Positions 25,334 through 32,291 of a stretch of 35,872 nt of DNA are shown here, one piece after another; the first letter of the stretch is position 1, and each line of letters begins with the position of its first letter. The notes under the pieces are model-generated. The model did not search any database, was not told the origin of the DNA, and was given only the letters and a program-made list of their open reading frames with translations. The position numbers and the translations under genes were made by a program. Location: the NCBI GenBank assembly GCA_021802205.1, contig JAKAAT010000013.1:1-35872 (forward strand). Reading direction: 5' to 3'. This DNA comes from Thermoplasmata archaeon. GTDB taxonomy: Archaea > Thermoplasmatota > Thermoplasmata > Thermoplasmatales > Thermoplasmataceae.

Positions 25334-25996
25334 TTATTCCTGGTGGTTGTAGGCTTCCATCACATACTCTGCGAACTGGTCGTCTGGATATGCTCCGGGG
25401 AATGTAACATCATCATTTATAACTATATGTGGTACTGCTGAAACCCCTGCGTCTGATGCTTCCTTATCGAATTCAAGTGATTCTATCATTTCACTCTTTA
25501 TGTTCTTGTTCATCAGGGCAAATTTATGTGCTGTAATTACGGCCTTCGGGCAGTACTGGCATGTTGGTGTTACATAAACTTTTATGGTCACAGGCTTTTC
25601 TATTTTTGAGATAAGTTCAACAGCCTTCTTGGATACGTCAGCCTCTCCACTTGATACATTCTCAAGGTCTTCTATAAGTGACCCGAATTCATATCCTGAT
25701 GGAATACCATAGTAAATAATTCTTCCATCCTCATCACCATGCCTTGCGACTATTGTTGCAGGATATTTCTCAACCTGGTATTTTTCAACCATTTCCTTAT
25801 CTTTCTCATACACGTATTTTACAACATTTATCTTATCTGAGAGTGCACCAACCTCATCAACAAGGTTAAGAGTGTCCTTGCAGTACTTGCAGCTGTTATC
25901 TTCAGATGTAAAAACTACCAGGTCTACCGTGTTTGTTAATTTTTTCTCGAAATCCTCTCTCAGGAATTTTGCATCCTCTTCTCTTATCAAACTCAT
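25334..25996 (-). CDS. pdo: protein disulfide oxidoreductase (two-domain glutaredoxin-like)
   Basis: A 220-residue protein with two thioredoxin-fold domains. Domain one has SCKYC (C36, C39) and the cis-proline KYPATIV; domain two has TCQYC (C146, C149) and cis-proline AVPHIV. Both active sites are intact. This is the thermophile PDO, which makes, breaks and shuffles disulfides in the cytoplasm and can accept electrons from a thioredoxin reductase. A TATA box (TTATATATC at 26022-26030) precedes the ATG by 26 bases. It is divergent from alaX. Confidence 0.92.
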   Translation of the reverse strand: MSLIREEDAKFLREDFEKKLTNTVDLVVFTSEDNSCKYCKDTLNLVDEVGALSDKINVVKYVYEKDKEMVEKYQVEKYPATIVARHGDEDGRIIYYGIPSGYEFGSLIEDLENVSSGEADVSKKAVELISKIEKPVTIKVYVTPTCQYCPKAVITAHKFALMNKNIKSEMIESLEFDKEASDAGVSAVPHIVINDDVTFPGAYPDDQFAEYVMEAYNHQE

Positions 25997-26021
25997 AATT
26001 ATCGTATTGATATTTTAATAT

Positions 26022-26030
26022 GATATATAA
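26022..26030 (-). promoter_or_regulatory. TATA box of pdo
   Basis: TTATATATC on the minus strand 26 bases before the ATG, consistent with leaderless initiation. Confidence 0.45.
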
Positions 26031-26103
26031 ATATTACTGCACAAATATGTATACTTATTTAAAGACAAAGTATATTAATATAATATATCGCATTACAAAA
26101 TAG

Positions 26104-26820
26104 ATGACTGAAAAACTGTATTATACCGATATGTACGGGAAAGAGTTTGATGCTTCTGTTATTTCTGCTGAAAATGGAAGTATTGTGTTAGATAGAACAT
26201 TATTTTATCCTACAAGTGGTGGGCAACCAAATGATACGGGAATTCTGAAAACGATAAATGGCGATATACGCATAGTTGATGTTAGGCAGGAAGATGGCAC
26301 AATTATGCATATTGCCGACGGCCCTGTGACTTTAGCCAGTGGTGATAAGGTACATGGCATAATAGACTGGGAAAAGCGTTATATACATATGAGGTACCAT
26401 ACAGCGGTACACATAATTGATGGGGTGGTAAACAACGACTACAAGAATGGCTTACTTACAGGGGGGCAGATATATGATGACCATGCCAGGGTTGATTTCA
26501 GCTTTGATATTATAGATAAAGAGCTTATTTCAGAGATAATATCAAAAGCCCAGGATATTGTTGATTCGGGGTTGAAGGTATACCAGCGTGAGATAGAGCG
26601 ATCCGAGGCCCTCAAGATTCCTGGGCTTTCAAGGACAGAGCCAGGGAGACAGTTAATAGAAAAACTGCCGGTTGTAAGAATAATAGAAATTGAAAATTTT
26701 GATTTCCAGGCCGACGGAGGTACCCATGTTGCAAATACAAAAGAAGTTGGGCAGATAGAAATGTTAAAAATAGAAAATAAGGGAAAAGGACACAAAAGGC
26801 TGAGTTTCAGGCTAAATTGA
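26104..26820 (+). CDS. alaX: alanyl-tRNA editing protein AlaX
   Basis: A 238-residue free-standing editing domain that hydrolyses Ser-tRNA(Ala) (or Gly-tRNA(Ala)), homologous to the AlaRS editing module. The first part (about 1-90) is the Gly-rich beta domain, LFYPTSGGQPNDTG. The zinc motif HTAVH is present, and the second motif is ADGGTHV, in which Asp stands where the C-x3-H of AlaRS has Cys. This makes it AlaX-M-like in size. It ends with 14 bases of convergent overlap with the aminotransferase gene. The Cys replacement means zinc coordination may differ. Confidence 0.88.
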   Translation: MTEKLYYTDMYGKEFDASVISAENGSIVLDRTLFYPTSGGQPNDTGILKTINGDIRIVDVRQEDGTIMHIADGPVTLASGDKVHGIIDWEKRYIHMRYHTAVHIIDGVVNNDYKNGLLTGGQIYDDHARVDFSFDIIDKELISEIISKAQDIVDSGLKVYQREIERSEALKIPGLSRTEPGRQLIEKLPVVRIIEIENFDFQADGGTHVANTKEVGQIEMLKIENKGKGHKRLSFRLN

Positions 26821-27922
26821 TATCGTCCATGAGGAATGCCGGGAGCCGTGTTGCCTCAGGTATTTCATCCATATTTATTGTTTTATTAACACCGGATAAT
26901 TTGAAATATGTATTCAAAAATTTGGCTATATAAAAGTTATTTATAACTCCCATTGTACCTACTCTAAGAGTAGTGCCGGATATTGAACCCATTCCTCTTG
27001 ACACAGAAATGCCAGCATTTAGAAGTTTTTTTATCATTTCACTATCGTTATTATAAAAGCAAACAACGGTACTGGAATATATATCCTTATTGCCAAATAT
27101 TCTCACACCGTTTTCTGCGAGTTTATCCCTTATAAACTGTGAGGACGATTTTATTCTGTTTACACGGTTGATGAATCCTTCCCGATCAAGTATTTTCAAT
27201 GCTAAGTTCATAGATTTAAATGCGCCTGTAGCCGGTGTGTATGCTGTCTCATTCTTGTCGAGAAACTTCATGGAAGTTTTAAGATCAAGATAGAATGGAG
27301 CGTTAACTGATGGTACATTTTCCATATCCTCACATGCCTCCCTGGACAGGAATATTATTCCGATTCCCGGGATAGCTGCAATATTTTTCTGGCTGCCGGT
27401 TACCATAGCATAGACCCCTTCCATTCCCATGGAATAACCGCCGAAACCAGAAACATCGTCAATCAAAAGCTTTGCCCCCTTACCCCTCACTATTTTTATG
27501 ATTTCAGACATATCACGTATTGCGGTTCCATTCGATGTTTCATTGTGCACTAAAAATAATTTGTCGTAATCCCTGTCCCTGATTTCATTTAACAGCAATT
27601 GCATATCAAGCATATCATATTTTATAAACTGGGTATTTTTTGTTTTTCTTGAGATAGATTCTATAAGCCTTTCACCGAAATCACCATAGCTGATGGAGAG
27701 AACCCGGTCATCCTCTTTTATTAGAGAAAATACCATGGTTTCCACGGCCAGAGTGCCTGATCCTGTAACCATTACAGTTTTATACGCACCTGAAAATTTA
27801 TTTAGAAGAGACTGGTTCTCCTCCATAATTTGCCTGAACTCATGAGAGCGGTGATTTACAACATAGGAGCCTGCATTCGCAACCGAGAATGGGACCTCAA
27901 CAGGACCCGGAATTAACAGCAT
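26807..27922 (-). CDS. class V aminotransferase (serine-pyruvate/alanine-glyoxylate type)
   Basis: A 371-residue PLP enzyme. It begins LLIPGPVEVPFSV with NHRSHEF, VTGSGTLAVETMV, LLIDDVSGFGGY and the PLP lysine K179 in TGSQKN(I)A. This is the fold-type I aminotransferase class V family of alanine-glyoxylate, serine-pyruvate and serine-glyoxylate enzymes. Coupled directly to SerA, it is likely to use phosphohydroxypyruvate or hydroxypyruvate in serine formation. The ATG at 27922 follows the SerA stop by two bases; the GGTAAT ribosome-binding element overlaps that stop. A GTG at 27931 is the longer alternative. Confidence 0.88.
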   Translation of the reverse strand: MLLIPGPVEVPFSVANAGSYVVNHRSHEFRQIMEENQSLLNKFSGAYKTVMVTGSGTLAVETMVFSLIKEDDRVLSISYGDFGERLIESISRKTKNTQFIKYDMLDMQLLLNEIRDRDYDKLFLVHNETSNGTAIRDMSEIIKIVRGKGAKLLIDDVSGFGGYSMGMEGVYAMVTGSQKNIAAIPGIGIIFLSREACEDMENVPSVNAPFYLDLKTSMKFLDKNETAYTPATGAFKSMNLALKILDREGFINRVNRIKSSSQFIRDKLAENGVRIFGNKDIYSSTVVCFYNNDSEMIKKLLNAGISVSRGMGSISGTTLRVGTMGVINNFYIAKFLNTYFKLSGVNKTINMDEIPEATRLPAFLMDDINLA

Positions 27923-27924
27923 TA

Positions 27925-28827
27925 TTACCACTCATTGATTATATTATCAGCAGTCATTATGGCAATTCTCTTCTGGGCCTCCTTCGTCTGGGCTCCAAGA
28001 TGCGGGGTTATCATCACGTTATCCATGCTGAGCATTTCCAGTTCATAGTCTTCCTTTGCAGGCTCATTCCAGAATACATCGCTTACAAAAGCCGATATTT
28101 TACCATTTTTTAAATATTTAAGCATATCCTTTCCATTTATTGCTCTTGCCCTTGAGGTGTTGACTATTATTACCCCTTCTTTTAATTTCGCCAGTTCAGG
28201 ATCATTGAGTATATATGGGGAATCCTTCCTCATAGTTACGTTTATTGATATAACGTCTGAATTCTGGAGAAGTTCCTCCAGAGAAACTTTTTTAACATAT
28301 TCTGGATATTCAACAGGCATAGGGTCGTATGCTATAAAATTCATCTTAAAAACCTTAGCTGCATCTACAATCGCTTTGCCAATTCTCCCGAATCCTAGAA
28401 TTCCAAGAGTTTTTCCCTCAAGTTCAATTCCCTTTAATTTTGTAAAATTATTCTTTTTTGTATTTTCTATGCCCTTAAACAGGGACCTGGCACCTATCAC
28501 CATCATTGCAAGTGTGATCTCAACAACACTCTCTGTAGAGGATCCGGGAGCATAAACAACCTTTATGTGTTTTTCTTCAGCATAATCTGTGTCTATATTA
28601 TCCACGCCGATTCCGGCCCTTGCAATTATCTTTAATTTTTTGGCCCTGGATATGACATCCCGGGTAATTTTGGTTCTGCTTCTAACAACAACAACATCAT
28701 AATTTCCTATGACATTAAGAAGATCCTGTGCAGATATTTCAGGATTGTAGTCTATTTCAAATTTATCACTCAATTTTTCCCTTAGCACACTATCAACGGG
28801 GTCACATATCAGTACTTTTCCGTACAT
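27925..28827 (-). CDS. serA: D-3-phosphoglycerate dehydrogenase, short form
   Basis: A 300-residue NAD-dependent 2-hydroxyacid dehydrogenase, first step of serine synthesis. The Rossmann motif is TLGILGFGRIGKAIVDAAK; catalytic Arg in NTSRARAINGKDML, Glu in DVFWNEPAKEDYELE, His in MITPHLGAQTKEAQ. It lacks the C-terminal ACT/regulatory domain, as in short type-III enzymes. The next gene is coupled to it. The 224 bases upstream (28828-29051) are very A/T-rich and hold the divergent promoters of this gene and the ACT-type regulator. Hydroxypyruvate or glyoxylate reductase activity cannot be excluded. Confidence 0.9.
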   Translation of the reverse strand: MYGKVLICDPVDSVLREKLSDKFEIDYNPEISAQDLLNVIGNYDVVVVRSRTKITRDVISRAKKLKIIARAGIGVDNIDTDYAEEKHIKVVYAPGSSTESVVEITLAMMVIGARSLFKGIENTKKNNFTKLKGIELEGKTLGILGFGRIGKAIVDAAKVFKMNFIAYDPMPVEYPEYVKKVSLEELLQNSDVISINVTMRKDSPYILNDPELAKLKEGVIIVNTSRARAINGKDMLKYLKNGKISAFVSDVFWNEPAKEDYELEMLSMDNVMITPHLGAQTKEAQKRIAIMTADNIINEW

Positions 28828-29023
28828 ATAAAGTGATGGTATTATTACTTATAATAATTTCTTACGGTAATTGAAATCAAATACAATGACAAATAATTAA
28901 TTGAAAAAGCAATTTATTAATTAACTTCGAAATATATTGTTAATGTTGTAACAGCAGACTTTCATGGGATTCATGCACATATAGGGATATTCGAATTTTT
29001 TCCAAAAGCAGTATCATATAAAG

Positions 29024-29031
29024 TATTTATA
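29024..29031 (+). promoter_or_regulatory. TATA box of the ACT-domain regulator gene
   Basis: TATTTATA 21-28 bases before the ATG at 29052; it favours this start over the out-of-frame ATG at 29048. Confidence 0.4.
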
Positions 29032-29051
29032 GGATACAGGATTTAAGATGT

Positions 29052-29639
29052 ATGCAGCTGGTCTTCGATGAATACTTTAAATCATATCCGGTAAAGAAAA
29101 AGATAATCGAAAAGCTGTATGCAAACGGGATATCCATAGTAAATGATAAATTTTTTGTAAACAATATAGAAGTCCCGCTGAGCAGCATTGCAAATGCTAT
29201 AAAGGTGAACCGCAGGACGCTGTATGAAACTATTAAATTCGTAAATGAAAATCCAGTAGTTAAGGAGATTATGCAGAATATTTCTGTGATCCCTGACATA
29301 AAAAGGGTCTCCTTGTTAATGAGAAATGAAATTGTAACTGTATATATAGATAAAGGAATGTATTCAAAGGTTATAGTTGAGGTCATGGATATTTTAAGGA
29401 ATCATACATCCAATATCAAAGAGGTATATTCACAGAATTCTGACTATGAATCGAATTTCATCAGGATTATTTTTTACAATGAGCTGGATGGATCGACATT
29501 TCAGGGCCTTGATAGGATAGCCGGGGTGAACAGAATTATTATCAATTCCCCGGAAAAGTTAAATGTTATATGCGATAAATGTGAAATAAAAATATGCCCG
29601 CATAAAATATCCTCAAGCCTGAGGGAGCATAATATTTGA
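29052..29639 (+). CDS. HTH-ACT transcription regulator (COG2150 type)
   Basis: A 195-residue protein. Residues 10-75 form a helix-turn-helix (IEKLYANGISI..., PLSSIANAIKVNRRTLYETIKFV); residues 90-165 look like an ACT domain, VSLLMRNEIVTVYIDKGMYSKVIVEVMDIL and IAGVNRIIINSP, the amino-acid sensing fold. It matches the archaeal family described as regulators of amino acid metabolism. The tail holds CDKCEIKICPH, a short Cys/His cluster that could bind a metal. It is divergent from serA, an obvious possible target, since the short SerA lacks its own ACT domain. Confidence 0.82.
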   Translation: MQLVFDEYFKSYPVKKKIIEKLYANGISIVNDKFFVNNIEVPLSSIANAIKVNRRTLYETIKFVNENPVVKEIMQNISVIPDIKRVSLLMRNEIVTVYIDKGMYSKVIVEVMDILRNHTSNIKEVYSQNSDYESNFIRIIFYNELDGSTFQGLDRIAGVNRIIINSPEKLNVICDKCEIKICPHKISSSLREHNI

Positions 29640-29702
29640 ATTAGATTATATAAAATTAGATATAATAGAAAAATATATATGTAACCATATTTTTAGTATA
29701 TC

Positions 29703-30623
29703 GTGGATCCAAGGCAGGAACTAATAAAAAATATATACGATTTTCTTAAGAAGAATGATTTTACAGTTTCAGAGCCAGGGCTTTACGGACTTGTCACCTT
29801 TGATTTAATATGCAGAAGGGGTAGTGAAAGATACATACTCAAGATTCTTTACAATGTGAATACGTTCAGCAAGATAGGTGTAGTTCCTCTTATTAAGATG
29901 AGTGCAATGACTGATTCCACTGCACTGATCATCGGGGAAAAGGCCGGAAATGGAAAACTTGAAAGAGGAGTCCTTTATTTCAGGCACGGTGTACCTATAC
30001 TTTCACTGGAAAGTTTCGAGGATTATATAAATGGAGAGGCTCCTTTTATATATTCTGCTCCTGGAGGATTTTACGTTGGAATAAATGGGCAGAAAATGAG
30101 GAATCTCAGGGAGGAAAAAGATTACTCAATAGGTTACATCGCACAGAAACTGGGTGTCTCAAGAAGGTCGGTATCCCTATATGAATCAGGGAGCTCTGCA
30201 ACAATAGATATATACCTTAAACTTGAGTCAATACTCAAGGGAGACATCAGCCGTGAGGTTGATATATCCATAACAGCTGAACCGGATATGCCAGTAAGTC
30301 CGGCAAGTGAGTTTATCAGTGAAGTTCTGAGCATTATGAACAGCATAGGCTATGTTTCCGAGTATATAAGCAGGAATCCATTTGACGGCCTTTCCTTCAG
30401 CTCTGACTCAAGATTGATAGTTGGAACATTCAATGATACAGGAGAAAATTTAAACAGAATAAAATCCATAAAAAAGATAAGTGATGTGCTGGAGGAGATA
30501 CCTATCATAATCAACAAAGAGAGAACATCCAGAAAAGATGTATATGGATGCCGGATAATTAATTTTAATGATTTGAGAAAGGTTTATGATATTGACCGCT
30601 TTAATGAACTGTTAGAAAAATGA
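29703..30623 (+). CDS. COG1395-type HTH transcription regulator
   Basis: A 306-residue protein with an N-terminal domain (1-115) like a restriction-endonuclease fold (VTFDLICRRGSERYILKILYN, with FD and ILK placed as in PD-(D/E)xK), an XRE-type HTH (about 130-178: MRNLREEKDYSIGYIAQKLG then SRRSVSLYESG), and a C-terminal domain (200-306) like the first. This layout fits the archaeal COG1395 family of predicted regulators. The start is GTG, with AAATATATAT 23-32 bases ahead. Its stop overlaps the next start (ATGA), so the two are coupled. Confidence 0.85.
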   Translation: MDPRQELIKNIYDFLKKNDFTVSEPGLYGLVTFDLICRRGSERYILKILYNVNTFSKIGVVPLIKMSAMTDSTALIIGEKAGNGKLERGVLYFRHGVPILSLESFEDYINGEAPFIYSAPGGFYVGINGQKMRNLREEKDYSIGYIAQKLGVSRRSVSLYESGSSATIDIYLKLESILKGDISREVDISITAEPDMPVSPASEFISEVLSIMNSIGYVSEYISRNPFDGLSFSSDSRLIVGTFNDTGENLNRIKSIKKISDVLEEIPIIINKERTSRKDVYGCRIINFNDLRKVYDIDRFNELLEK

Positions 30624-31255
30624 ATATGATGTACCAGGTTAATGACAGGTTATATATATTTGGGGGGGTCAAGGGGCTTGTGCGTGATGGAGACGAACTG
30701 AGAAAAGAACTTCTTGAAAAAAGGCCAGATATAATATTTATAACCATTTCTCCAGAACAGGTAGAAGGCATGAAAGATTTTATAGAGGATCCCTTCGAGG
30801 TAGACCTTTCCGATTATGAAATACTTTATGGCATTAACCTGGCCAATTACGGAGAAGTTATGACTCCATCACCTGTATACATAGAAGCAACAAAATACTG
30901 CAAGGAGAATAACGTTGAAATGATAGGCCTTGACATGGAAGAGGGAGAATATCAGATTCTTTACAGTAAATACATTAAAACCACAGATTTGCTCAGGCAT
31001 TCAATGAGAAAGAAAAAAGTCAGCCGGTTTAAGTTTGATCAGCAAACACCTGAGGAATTCGTGGAGGCATGGAACAGGGCTGTTGATTTAAAATCCTTCA
31101 AAAAGGTTAATGCAGCCAGAGAGGAATATATAATAAATAGAATTGATAACCTTTTGAAAGAGTACGATGGCAGAAAAATTGTATGTGTTGTGGATTATGA
31201 TTATTACAAAAGTATACTGAGGCATTTTGATGGGCACATGAAACATTCTGAATGA
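30620..31255 (+). CDS. uncharacterised protein coupled to the COG1395 regulator, TraB-like part possible
   Basis: A 211-residue soluble protein that starts four bases inside the regulator gene. Segments FGGVKGLVRDGDELRKELLE, DIIFITISPEQVEGM and YGEVMTPSPVYIEATKYCKENNVEMIGLDMEEGEY, with VCVVDYDYYKSILRHF near the end, recall the TraB/PrgY-like group (expected Glu and Asp residues in PDIIFI and GLDMEE), which is associated with peptide or signal processing. The match is by pattern and is weak. No membrane segment is evident. Function is not known. Confidence 0.65.
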   Translation: MNMMYQVNDRLYIFGGVKGLVRDGDELRKELLEKRPDIIFITISPEQVEGMKDFIEDPFEVDLSDYEILYGINLANYGEVMTPSPVYIEATKYCKENNVEMIGLDMEEGEYQILYSKYIKTTDLLRHSMRKKKVSRFKFDQQTPEEFVEAWNRAVDLKSFKKVNAAREEYIINRIDNLLKEYDGRKIVCVVDYDYYKSILRHFDGHMKHSE

Positions 31256-31273
31256 CTTCGCAATTTATGCATT

Positions 31274-31858
31274 TCAAATTTTTCCTTTGAACACAATGTA
31301 TACCTCCCTGCTGTGCTGGCGGGATGCATTTGGTTTTGTGATTTTATAAAAATTAAAATATTTTTTCCATGTATTAACGAATGTATTTGTAGAATCTCCC
31401 TGAAACTGTTTCAAAACTGCGTTTCCACCACTTCCCAGTAAAGATAGGGAACGTTCCATAACGTTTTCACAGAGCAGGTAAGAACCGTAATGGTCACGAT
31501 CGTAATTTCCACTTGTTTTTATCATTGCATCGGATATAATGACATCAAGAGAATTCATGCCGGCTGATATCATGGAATCCCTGATTTTTGATGTAAGGCC
31601 AGGGTCGTTTATATTCCCCTGTATGAATAACACATTGTCTATGGGTTCCATTTTATTTATATCAACTGATATAACTGGTTTTTCAGTAAATTGCTGGACA
31701 ACCTGCGTCCATCCACCCGGGGACGAACCGAACTCAAGTACATAGCTATCAGGTTTTATAATATTAAATTTTGACTGTATTTCAAGAAGTTTATAGGATG
31801 CCCTGCTTCTGTAATTCTCCTTTTTTGCCCTTGTATAATATTTATCCTTTCTGTCCAT
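31274..31858 (-). CDS. rlmE: RNA ribose 2'-O-methyltransferase, FtsJ/RlmE family
   Basis: A 194-residue methyltransferase of the size of E. coli RrmJ (RlmE), which methylates U2552 of 23S rRNA. RSRASYKLLEIQSKF holds the first catalytic Lys; VLEFGSSPGGWTQVVQ is the SAM loop; VIISDAMIKTSGNYDRDH has the catalytic Asp; AVLKQFQG the second Lys; REVYIVFKG the Glu. The K-D-K-E tetrad is complete. It follows gcvH by eight bases on the same strand. Some archaeal relatives act on tRNA, so the substrate is inferred. Confidence 0.9.
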   Translation of the reverse strand: MDRKDKYYTRAKKENYRSRASYKLLEIQSKFNIIKPDSYVLEFGSSPGGWTQVVQQFTEKPVISVDINKMEPIDNVLFIQGNINDPGLTSKIRDSMISAGMNSLDVIISDAMIKTSGNYDRDHYGSYLLCENVMERSLSLLGSGGNAVLKQFQGDSTNTFVNTWKKYFNFYKITKPNASRQHSREVYIVFKGKI

Positions 31859-31866
31859 GGATAATT

Positions 31867-32241
31867 TTATTCTCCTGTGTAGCCTTTATACTCTTCCGGG
31901 CCCATAGATTCATACTTTTCATCGGACATTTTGATTTTAACGAGCCAGTATTTATAGGGATCAGAGTTTACCAGTTCAGGCTTTTCACTCAATTCCTGAT
32001 TTGTTTCAATTACCTCCCCGCTTACCGGGAAATAAACGTCTTCGGCAGATTTTACAGATTCTATTGTGAGAAGTGTGTCGCCTGCCTTTCCCCTGGTTCC
32101 TTTTCCGGGCATATCTATGTAAACTATATCTGTAAGCTGATGCTGTGCAAAATCAGTTATTCCTACTGTTGCTATGCCGTTTTCTATTTTAAACCACTCA
32201 TGTGACTTGGTATATCTTAAATCTGCAGGTATTATGGACAT
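31867..32241 (-). CDS. gcvH: glycine cleavage system H protein
   Basis: A 124-residue lipoyl-carrier protein. The front is PADLRYTKSHEWFK; the lipoylation site is K64 in ESVKSAED; the end has DPYKYWLVKIKMSD and YKGYTGE. It carries the methylamine intermediate between the P, T and L proteins of glycine cleavage, or may act as a lipoyl relay alone. P and T genes are not in this window. It follows thrS by 50 bases and precedes rlmE by eight, so thrS-gcvH-rlmE may be one transcript. Confidence 0.95.
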   Translation of the reverse strand: MSIIPADLRYTKSHEWFKIENGIATVGITDFAQHQLTDIVYIDMPGKGTRGKAGDTLLTIESVKSAEDVYFPVSGEVIETNQELSEKPELVNSDPYKYWLVKIKMSDEKYESMGPEEYKGYTGE

Positions 32242-32291
32242 AGTACTGTATAAATATTACATATAAAAATACATAGGCATGGCAATACTGT

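Noticed and set aside
28891-28925. Apparent inverted repeat in the serA-regulator gap
   Set aside because: Only five clean base pairs of AATTG/CAATT; the rest needs bulges and is expected in DNA made almost only of A and T.
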